Source: Nitratiruptor sp. SB155-2 (GTDB taxonomy: Bacteria > Campylobacterota > Campylobacteria > Campylobacterales > Nitratiruptoraceae). Taken from it: a stretch of DNA of 64,000 nucleotides. Within the stretch, counting starts at the first letter, position 1. The number at the start of each line of letters is the position of its first letter. Both the position numbers and the translations under genes were made by a program. Under the pieces are notes generated by a model. It had not been told where the DNA came from. It worked only from the letters and a program-made list of their open reading frames with translations, and did not search any database. Positions 57,310-64,000 of the stretch are shown here, in pieces. Where the stretch lies: NCBI RefSeq assembly GCF_000010325.1, contig NC_009662.1, forward strand, positions 454,501 through 518,500. The letters run 5' to 3'.

Positions 57310-57814
57310 AAAACTTTGACACCTTGAATATTATTGGATTGAGTTTTATATTTGATTGTTTAATGGCCGATGGATTGATTAAAGGGTGCACTTTGGAATT
57401 GACGGTTATAGAAATCATTGCCCCTTCAATTGCACTAGGAAGTGCACTTAAAATGAGACGTTTCTTTTTTAAAAGCGAATTGTACAGTTTCTTTGCTTTT
57501 TTAGAATCCATGAAGAGAATATAGGCTGAAGCATTTTTGAGAACCCTCGTTTTTGTAGGTATTACTTTGATTCGTTTACCGTATACCGTTTTCTTGTCAA
57601 GAAGTTTTTTCATCAAAAACGCTTCTTTACGGTACCTGTTTTGATAAACGATATTGATTAAGAGTTTGTTATTGACAAGTTTTTGATCAATATTTTCATC
57701 GAGCATGATAATTTTTGGGAACAGTTTTGCCTCAATTTCAAGGAGTGCAGGATTGAGTGAAGAGGCGAACAGAGTAATGATGGTAAGAAAAATAAGAGAA
57801 AATATCCGTATCAA
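57296..57814 (-). CDS. YfiR-like periplasmic protein (DUF4154)
   Basis: 172 residues, signal peptide MIRIFSLIFLTIITLFASS. ALLEIEAKLFPKIIMLDE opening and ISITVNSKVHPLINPSAIK end are of the YfiR family, which binds the periplasmic part of a diguanylate cyclase and blocks it. Coupled to the TonB receptor by ATGA and overlapping the GGDEF/EAL gene. The Cys pair typical of Pseudomonas YfiR is absent. Confidence 0.7.
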   Translation of the reverse strand: MIRIFSLIFLTIITLFASSLNPALLEIEAKLFPKIIMLDENIDQKLVNNKLLINIVYQNRYRKEAFLMKKLLDKKTVYGKRIKVIPTKTRVLKNASAYILFMDSKKAKKLYNSLLKKKRLILSALPSAIEGAMISITVNSKVHPLINPSAIKQSNIKLNPIIFKVSKFYENK

Positions 57815-59847
57815 AAGCTTTTCCTTATTCTAAAAAACAACTCCCTCCCACTTTGCGGTACAGCCCATCCTTGAGGGACAAACTGGAATCTATTTTGTAT
57901 GAGTTCCGATGGTGTAACGTATGCATAGTTCTTGTGATCAGTAATATTCTTCACACCAAACTGGATATCTAGATCGTTCAAAGAGTAGGTAAAAACCTGA
58001 TTCAACGACAGAGATGGTCGGACATCTCGATAAATGTCGGGGGTATCGATTTTTGAGGTCCATTTGAACATGGTATGGGAATGGAAATGGTCCCAGTCAT
58101 AATCGAACGAAGTAGAAAATATATTTTTGCGAATACCAAGATACTCTGTTTGATCATTGGGGCTTCGTTGATATTCGCGTTTGTTGAAGTTGTGCGCGTA
58201 ACGAAGTATAAGTTTTGCATGATTAAAAAGTTTCGTATAGCTCACTTCTATACCCCGTATTAAATAGTCCCCGAGATTTTCGTATATTCGTAGACCGGAA
58301 TCCGACAGATACCTATCAATGGTATCTTTTGTTTTCCCATAGTAGAAATTCGTTTTTAATACGTCTGTTTTAGTGAATTTCTTGATATATTGTAACTCCA
58401 AAAGATTGATATATTCTGGCTGCAACGATTCATTTCCATTAAATTCCGCTGCTGTATTGGCATAGAGTTCTACCCAAGATGGTGCTCGAAATGCTGCATT
58501 GTAAATACATTTCATCGTATTTTTTGGATCGAAGTTGTATACAAGACCCGCTTTTGCGGAGAATTTCCAGCCAAACTCGTTATAGTGATCAAATCGTAAG
58601 CCTCCTGTCAATGTAAAGTTATCATTGATGAAGTAGAGATCTTCGATACCCAAAGCAAAAATGGATCTATGTACATCTGATTTGATAGGTCCTGGAAGAT
58701 GTGCATAATTCCCTAAAGCAGGGACATATTGCAGATAGTATGCTCTGCTAGGTTTGGCATAGCTGGTTTCTATATGGAATTGAAGATTGTGCTTTTGTGA
58801 AAGATATTTGATATCGGCTTTCGCATACATCTCTTTTTCTGCAAAGTTCCCGCCTATGATCAAGTCCTTGTCAGGACCGCTCGTAGAATTGAGATCGTAT
58901 GGATAGACTCGAAACGCTCCATTCCAGATATAATATTTATACCCTACATTCGTTTCGATTTTCCAATCTTTGGTGAGATATTGTTGATATCCCACATCGA
59001 CAAATTGATGCTGTAGGTGAACGAATTGATCGCGTTTGAGTGGAGAAACGCGCGAGATACCAAAAAAATTTCCCTTTTTGTAGTATTGCAGTCTATATTG
59101 CACTGTCCAATTTTCATTTTTATACGTAATACCAACACCGTCATTTTTTTCAAGTGCATGGGCCGGGGTAGATTGACGAAAAATTGTCGTCGTATCGTTG
59201 AGCGTATCGATTTTGAGTGTTGTAGGAGAGAGAAGATCTGGTTTGGAATAGAGCTTATGCAGGTCAAGCAACAATGTCCCTTGCTCTGTTATGATGGATT
59301 TAAATGCACTGATTCCGTATCCATTTTCGCTGCTGTAATATGTCGAAACCATGTCTTCATCACTCTCATCGAGGGTGATGACGTTGACAACTCCTAAAAA
59401 TGCATTATCGCCGTATCGTACAGAATCGGGTGTTTTGGTGAATTCAATGCGTTTGATGAGGTCTGCCGGGAAATTGTAGTAGTAAAACTGATTGGTGTAT
59501 ATGTTGTTGGTGACTTCCACGCCATTGATCAAAAATTTGATTTTGTCGCGATAACTGTTTTTTACGCCTCTAACAATAATCTGTTTTTTCCCACTTGAAG
59601 TTATAGAAACTTCAATGCCTGGAATATAACACATCAAATCAAAAAGTGTTTTTGCTCCAGTATGCCTGATGAAATCCTTTCTTAAAACAGTGACGGTCGA
59701 TGGTGTTTTATCGATATTGAGTTTTGTAGCAGATGCAATTTCACTTGCTTCGTTGAGCGTTGTAAGAAAATCTTGCTCGATCGTTTGCGTATCTGCAGAC
59801 AATAATATAGTTGGGATACAAAATGCAAACAGCAATCGTTTGGTCAT
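57811..59847 (-). CDS. TonB-dependent outer-membrane receptor
   Basis: 678 residues, signal peptide ending LLSADT. Plug domain (STVTVLRKDFIRHTGAKTL, DLMCYIPGIEVS, QIIVRGVKNSYRDK) and 22-strand barrel closing with a terminal Phe (LFFRIRKSF). Substrate unknown: it could be iron, copper or an organic compound. No Fur box was found before it. First gene of the receptor-YfiR-GGDEF/EAL operon, which suggests that a bound ligand is reported to c-di-GMP. Confidence 0.82.
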   Translation of the reverse strand: MTKRLLFAFCIPTILLSADTQTIEQDFLTTLNEASEIASATKLNIDKTPSTVTVLRKDFIRHTGAKTLFDLMCYIPGIEVSITSSGKKQIIVRGVKNSYRDKIKFLINGVEVTNNIYTNQFYYYNFPADLIKRIEFTKTPDSVRYGDNAFLGVVNVITLDESDEDMVSTYYSSENGYGISAFKSIITEQGTLLLDLHKLYSKPDLLSPTTLKIDTLNDTTTIFRQSTPAHALEKNDGVGITYKNENWTVQYRLQYYKKGNFFGISRVSPLKRDQFVHLQHQFVDVGYQQYLTKDWKIETNVGYKYYIWNGAFRVYPYDLNSTSGPDKDLIIGGNFAEKEMYAKADIKYLSQKHNLQFHIETSYAKPSRAYYLQYVPALGNYAHLPGPIKSDVHRSIFALGIEDLYFINDNFTLTGGLRFDHYNEFGWKFSAKAGLVYNFDPKNTMKCIYNAAFRAPSWVELYANTAAEFNGNESLQPEYINLLELQYIKKFTKTDVLKTNFYYGKTKDTIDRYLSDSGLRIYENLGDYLIRGIEVSYTKLFNHAKLILRYAHNFNKREYQRSPNDQTEYLGIRKNIFSTSFDYDWDHFHSHTMFKWTSKIDTPDIYRDVRPSLSLNQVFTYSLNDLDIQFGVKNITDHKNYAYVTPSELIQNRFQFVPQGWAVPQSGRELFFRIRKSF

Positions 59848-59901
59848 AACAATCCTATGGAAAAAAATGGATTTTATAAGATTATTATAACCAAAAGTGG
59901 A

Positions 59902-59920
59902 GGGTAGCGAAAGGCTACCC
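59902..59920 (-). terminator. Stem-loop after acs
   Basis: GGGTAGC-GAAAG-GCTACCC, 7-bp stem six bases after the acs stop. On the minus strand it is followed by a short TCCACTTTTGG tract, so a moderate intrinsic terminator of the acs operon. Confidence 0.6.
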
Positions 59921-59925
59921 GATCA

Positions 59926-61878
59926 TCATCCGTTGACTATCTGGATAATCTTTTCCACTACGCTTGGATCCTCAAGGGTTGAGGTATCTTGCTTGATCTC
60001 TTCACCCTTTGCGATGGCTCTGAGGATTCTGCGCATGATTTTGCCACTTCTTGTTTTTGGAAGACCTGGAACGAATGCGATCTCATCACATTTTGCCAAA
60101 GGACCAATATCTTTTGTGATCACATCATTGATCTCTTTGATAAGCTCCATCTCATCCGCTATGCCTTCATCATCTTTAAGCACGACAAATGCGAAAACGC
60201 TTTCCCCTTTTACTTCATGCGGCTTTCCAACCACCGCGCATTCTGCCACTCTTGGGTGGTGACCTATAGCCGCTTCGATCTCGGCTGTTCCAAGTCTGTG
60301 GCCACTGACATTGATAACATCATCCATACGCCCCGTGATCCAGATATACCCTTCTTCATCATATATCGCGCCATCTCCACTGAAATAGACAGGTTTTCCA
60401 TCCTTCTTACAGGTTCCAAAATAGCTTTTGACAAATCGTTCGCTATCTCCCCAAATAGTTCTGATCATACTAGGCCAAGGTTTTGTGATACACAGATACC
60501 CTTTTTCACCCGGCTCTTTTTTGTTTCCGTCAGTATCGATAATTTCAGCAAAGATTCCCGGGAGCGGAAATGTTGCAGATCCTGGTTTGATCGGTGTGGC
60601 TCCTGGAAGAGGACTGATCATGTGACCTCCAGTTTCTGTCTGCCACCATGTATCGACGATTGGACACTGACCCCGTCCGACTTTTTCAAAATACCACATC
60701 CAAGCGTCGGGATTGATAGGTTCACCCACTGTTCCAAGAATGTAGAGGCTGCTTAGATCATACTTATCCGGTTCATCTGCACCAAGTTTGTGAAGGAGTC
60801 TAATGGCAGTAGGTGCTGTATAGAACTGATTGACCTGATACTCTTCGATCATTCTCCACCATCTTCCGGCATCTGGATAGACAGGAACCCCTTCGTACAT
60901 CAAAGTTGTAGCTCCGGCTGCGAGAGGTCCATAGACTATATAGGTGTGCCCAGTGATCCAGCCAACATCTGCTGTACACCAGTAGGTATCGGTATCTTTG
61001 ATATCAAATACCCACTCCATAGTGAGCTGCGCCCAAAGGATATATCCGGCTTGTGAGTGCTGTACCCCTTTTGGTTTGCCAGTACTTCCTGAAGTATAGA
61101 GCAAAAAGAGTGGATCTTCGCTATCCATGATTTCTGGCTCACACCGTGTTGGCATATCTTTGATGAGCTCATTGTAGTCATAGTCTCTGTGATCATGCCA
61201 TTTTATCTCTTCGTTGTTTCTTCGTACCACCAAAACAGCTTCAACACTTTCACAGTTCTTTGCAAGAGCCACATCTACAACAGGTTTCAGGAGATATGGC
61301 TTGCCTCGTCTGTAGGCTCCATCGGCGGTAATGACTAGTTTTGCCTGGGCATCTTGGATTCTGTCCCTAAGCGCCTCTGCACTGAATCCACCAAAAACAA
61401 CAGAGTGGATTGCCCCGATTCTCGCACATGCAAGCATCGCAAAAGCGGCTTCCGGAATCATTGGCATATAGATAACGACGCGATCGCCTTTTTTGATACC
61501 AAACTTGTTTTTGAGTAGATTTGCAAAGCGGTTTACTTCATAGTAAAGCTCCAAGTAAGTGATGACTCTTTTATCACCCGGTTCACCTTCCCAAATGATT
61601 GCTGCTTTGTTTTTTTTGGTTTCCAGGTGTCTGTCGATACACTGCTCGGTGACATTGAGTTTTCCACCTATAAACCATTTGTAAAATGGTGCTTCACTCT
61701 CATCGAGAACTTTTGTATAAGGATCACGCCAATTGATTTTCTCTTTTGCCAGTTTGTCCCAAAAACCCTCATAATCACTCTCAGCTTCTTTGACCATCTG
61801 CCAATACTGATCCATAGAATTGATGCGGGCTCGTTCCTTGATCCTTGGTGTCGGGTCGAAAACAGGTACTTTATCCAT
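59926..61878 (-). CDS. acs: Acetyl-CoA synthetase
   Basis: 650 residues. AMP-binding motif [24 protein letters not shown] and the C-terminal acetylation-site segment [14 protein letters not shown] with the regulatory Lys. Makes acetyl-CoA from acetate, ATP and CoA. Lys acetylation and sirtuin deacetylation is known in the family; a sirtuin gene lies at 49706. GGAG 6-8 bases before the start; its start overlaps the upstream exonuclease end by 8 bases. Confidence 0.95.
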   Translation of the reverse strand: MDKVPVFDPTPRIKERARINSMDQYWQMVKEAESDYEGFWDKLAKEKINWRDPYTKVLDESEAPFYKWFIGGKLNVTEQCIDRHLETKKNKAAIIWEGEPGDKRVITYLELYYEVNRFANLLKNKFGIKKGDRVVIYMPMIPEAAFAMLACARIGAIHSVVFGGFSAEALRDRIQDAQAKLVITADGAYRRGKPYLLKPVVDVALAKNCESVEAVLVVRRNNEEIKWHDHRDYDYNELIKDMPTRCEPEIMDSEDPLFLLYTSGSTGKPKGVQHSQAGYILWAQLTMEWVFDIKDTDTYWCTADVGWITGHTYIVYGPLAAGATTLMYEGVPVYPDAGRWWRMIEEYQVNQFYTAPTAIRLLHKLGADEPDKYDLSSLYILGTVGEPINPDAWMWYFEKVGRGQCPIVDTWWQTETGGHMISPLPGATPIKPGSATFPLPGIFAEIIDTDGNKKEPGEKGYLCITKPWPSMIRTIWGDSERFVKSYFGTCKKDGKPVYFSGDGAIYDEEGYIWITGRMDDVINVSGHRLGTAEIEAAIGHHPRVAECAVVGKPHEVKGESVFAFVVLKDDEGIADEMELIKEINDVITKDIGPLAKCDEIAFVPGLPKTRSGKIMRRILRAIAKGEEIKQDTSTLEDPSVVEKIIQIVNG

Positions 61879-62464
61879 ATTGTCTCCTTTTTATAAGTTT
61901 AAGATAAATCATTGCACTCATTATAGTGTCATTGAGAGCGTTGTGTGCTTTGAGTTTAGGTAAATTCAAATCTTTAAGTATTGTATCAAACTTCAAATCG
62001 ATAAACCCTTGCGGTATCGCTTTTTGTTTATAGTCATAATAGAGTCCCGAAACCTCTATCTGTTTATTTGGAAGAGTGAATCCAAAAAACTTTTTGGTAT
62101 ATTTACTTATCATCTTTACATCAAACTCCACATAATACCCCGCTACTGGGCGATTTTTGATAAAATATAAAACTCTCTCAATTGCCTCTTTTGGTTCCAT
62201 CGCACCTTGCAGATCGCAAGCTCTTAAGTGATGGATCTTGATGCTTTGTGCGCTAATATCTTTTTGTGGTTTGAGCTCAAGATAGAGCGCTTTTGAGAGA
62301 AGTATCTTATCTTTTTTGACTGGCAAACATGCAATAGATAAAATCTCATCATTTTTTGGATCGAGTCCGGTTGTTTCACAATCGATAAAAACTATCTCAT
62401 CACCACTGTATGGCTCAAAAAGAAACTTAAACTCACCTCTATAGAACCACTTCTGCCAAAACAT
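61871..62464 (-). CDS. DnaQ-like 3'-5' exonuclease (DEDDh)
   Basis: 197 residues. Exo [13 protein letters not shown], Exo [14 protein letters not shown], Exo [15 protein letters not shown]. Alone without polymerase, as in proofreading-like or RNase T-like enzymes; the substrate is not readable. It starts one base inside the stop of the CBS/nucleotidyltransferase gene, and such pairs occur in other bacteria. Confidence 0.82.
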   Translation of the reverse strand: MFWQKWFYRGEFKFLFEPYSGDEIVFIDCETTGLDPKNDEILSIACLPVKKDKILLSKALYLELKPQKDISAQSIKIHHLRACDLQGAMEPKEAIERVLYFIKNRPVAGYYVEFDVKMISKYTKKFFGFTLPNKQIEVSGLYYDYKQKAIPQGFIDLKFDTILKDLNLPKLKAHNALNDTIMSAMIYLKLIKRRQYG

Positions 62465-64000
62465 CAGCTCACCATCGATAGTTTATAGTGGTATGATAAA
62501 AACTCTTTGAATTTTTCAATTGTCTTAAAACTTTCTTTCAATATATCACGTTCTAGTTTATTGAGGGTTGTAACATCGATGCTGTTGGTAGCATCTAATC
62601 CTTTTTGAATATTGTGCAGAGATGCTCTGAGCCTAAAGGAGTTGAGTGTCTCAAAGCTTTCAATGAGATCTGTAACAAAGCTCTTTTCCAAAATGCCAAG
62701 ATTACTGATCTCTTTTAGTCGCTCAACTGTGTTTGTATTATGGATATGATATTGTAGTGCCAAGACTCTAACCCCATGAACTACTGCAAAAATACCACCC
62801 TTTTTGAGATCAATTGTACGTGCTTTGCGAAAAAAACCAAACATATTGAGAGGATTTTCAAACTGCATAACAGGTCGCGCCATTTGCGATAAAAAGCCTG
62901 CATTGTCGCTTACATGATCAAAAAGTATTCTTTTGAGATTTTCGAATTGCTCCTGGTTTCCATAGACTGCTTTGGCATCGAGAAAAATGCTCATATACAT
63001 CATATTTGTCTCGTTTGGATGTTCGATCCAGCTAAGTAGAGTCTCTTCCCACTCTTTTGTAGTTTTGTTCCATTGCGGGTTATTGAGCATGATGTTGCCT
63101 TTGCAGCGTGGATAGCCAAGAAGCTCCAATGCAGCAACAAACTCTTCGGCTTTTTTCAATGCAGCTTGTTTGTCTGCCGGATTTTTTACTATAAAAGCAT
63201 TATCTTGGTCAGTTCTAAGAAGCTGTTCGCCTCTTCCTTGGCTACCAAGAAGCAAAAATGTACCATCTATGCCAAATGTGAGATCATAGACCTTTTTATA
63301 TACTTTTTCATTAAGCTCGCTTACAAGTTTTGCTAAATAGCGTGTTTTAATGCCTTTATGGTACAAGATCTCTACCATCTGGATAAACTTATCTGTAACA
63401 TATTTGAGATCTTCTGTGGAGTCTGCCCGCTCGACTTTGCGTGCAAGTAGGTAGGATTGATTGGAAAAGAAGCTGAGAAGATCTCCTATCTCCACGCTTC
63501 CTATTGAGGTATTCTCTTTTTTGACGATGAGGTGTTTGATATTTTTACTTGTCATGAGCAAAAGGGCATTGAATAAAAAGTCATCATATTGAATAGTTAT
63601 GGCAGGAAACGTCGCAATTGACTCTATTGGTGTGGCAAAATCGATTGCATGAAGAATAACTTTTTTAAGATCGCTTGAAGTTACCACTCCTTCGAGATTT
63701 CCTTTTTGTACAAGCAGAAGGTGTTGCATATTTTTCACTGCATCTTTGATGGGAGTGGAAGCCTCCACTTTGTAAAGAGGTGTGAGAGGAATATCTTCTA
63801 GTTTGGCTGAGAGTAGATCGCCCACTTGCGAAAGACTCTTTTGCTCTTTGAGTTTATCAATTTTTTGAGAAATTGTTTGAAAAAAATATTGTTTAAATGT
63901 ACTGTTTTTATGAAAAACTTCTAAAAAAGTCTCTTTATCTATCTCGTATAAAAGTGTCTCTTCTACTGCCACAAAGTGTGCATCTTTTTTTCCAAGCAGT
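62464..64000 (-). CDS. cNMP-binding/CBS/DUF294 nucleotidyltransferase protein (5' end outside window)
   Basis: At least 512 residues; the frame is open to the last base of the window. The visible start (LLGKKDAHFVAVEETLLYEIDKETFLEVF, shown in the window end) is the tail of a cyclic-nucleotide-binding domain. Two CBS domains follow (about residues 75-180), then a DUF294-type nucleotidyltransferase (LLGSQGRGEQLLRTDQDNAFI) and its helical partner domain. Similar proteins have been described as signal-transduction nucleotidyltransferases with a DnaQ-like exonuclease beside them. No signal peptide visible. Confidence 0.85.
   Translation of the reverse strand, partial: LLGKKDAHFVAVEETLLYEIDKETFLEVFHKNSTFKQYFFQTISQKIDKLKEQKSLSQVGDLLSAKLEDIPLTPLYKVEASTPIKDAVKNMQHLLLVQKGNLEGVVTSSDLKKVILHAIDFATPIESIATFPAITIQYDDFLFNALLLMTSKNIKHLIVKKENTSIGSVEIGDLLSFFSNQSYLLARKVERADSTEDLKYVTDKFIQMVEILYHKGIKTRYLAKLVSELNEKVYKKVYDLTFGIDGTFLLLGSQGRGEQLLRTDQDNAFIVKNPADKQAALKKAEEFVAALELLGYPRCKGNIMLNNPQWNKTTKEWEETLLSWIEHPNETNMMYMSIFLDAKAVYGNQEQFENLKRILFDHVSDNAGFLSQMARPVMQFENPLNMFGFFRKARTIDLKKGGIFAVVHGVRVLALQYHIHNTNTVERLKEISNLGILEKSFVTDLIESFETLNSFRLRASLHNIQKGLDATNSIDVTTLNKLERDILKESFKTIEKFKEFLSYHYKLSMVS

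Overview
The window reads as chromosomal DNA of a chemolithotrophic Campylobacterota (epsilonproteobacterium) of the Nautiliales/Nitratiruptor type. Reasons: low G+C, very tight gene packing with many ATGA stop-start overlaps, a MutS homologue of the HNH-tailed MutS7 type, and a housekeeping set (GyrA, GroES-GroEL, HemE, Asd, PyrF, Acs, Amt-PII) that reads like that group. The organism name is an inference; no search was run.

Positions 1-18,500 are the late (structural and lysis) half of a temperate siphophage integrated at a tRNA-Asn gene (18503-18577, minus strand). The order is terminase large subunit (cut by the window start), small HTH protein, MuF-type minor head protein with an unexplained C-terminal domain, a minus-strand block (portal, neck protein, probable tail terminator, small connector), then on the plus strand scaffold, major capsid, tail tube, tail chaperones G and G-T (with a lambda-type GGGAAAG slippery site), a minus-strand membrane protein with its own promoter, tape measure, tail-tip and fibre genes, a broken DUF1353 gene, and a lipoprotein-holin-endolysin lysis set. 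Integrase and repressor must lie left of the window. A cluster of short repeats beside the tRNA looks like integrase arm sites. A temperate phage, NrS-1, is known from Nitratiruptor; this prophage may be it or a relative.

Positions 18,600-19,500 hold a broken DDE transposase whose end overlaps the -35 box of the tRNA-Asn promoter, and two strong Fur-box matches with no obvious target gene. From 19,587 to 25,531 a minus-strand run carries gyrA, asd, a YqhA-type membrane protein, hemE and a radical SAM protein. From 25,632 to 29,014 are a degenerate NtrC-like regulator, a PAS-domain sensor-like protein and the amt-glnK ammonium operon, preceded by a perfect palindrome.

Positions 29,020-35,636 form a seven-gene, tightly overlapping minus-strand operon: PqqD-like protein, ATP-grasp ligase, PLP-dependent decarboxylase, a urea-transporter-like membrane protein fused to an M23-type peptidase domain, a TPR protein, an OmpR-type regulator with a phosphoacceptor-less receiver, and an outer-membrane barrel. 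It is the best candidate here for an undescribed system. Facing away from it, behind a good Fur box, is an iron-type operon (35,767-38,402): porin, FMN-binding flavoprotein and two His-rich four-helix membrane proteins. A convergent ApbE flavin transferase and a CopA/CopB-type copper operon follow (39,386-42,207), the latter ending in a GDPD gene.

From 42,922 on: groEL/groES, an AsmA-like protein, a two-component system flanking a small secreted protein with a duplicated NPYWFQE motif, tRNA-Met, a sirtuin, tRNA-Ser, pyrF, the MutS7 gene, a Sel1-repeat protein, a zinc-ribbon membrane protein, a TonB receptor-YfiR-GGDEF/EAL signalling operon, acs, a DnaQ-like exonuclease and a CBS/nucleotidyltransferase protein cut by the window end. 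There is no stretch of 300 bases or more without a gene.
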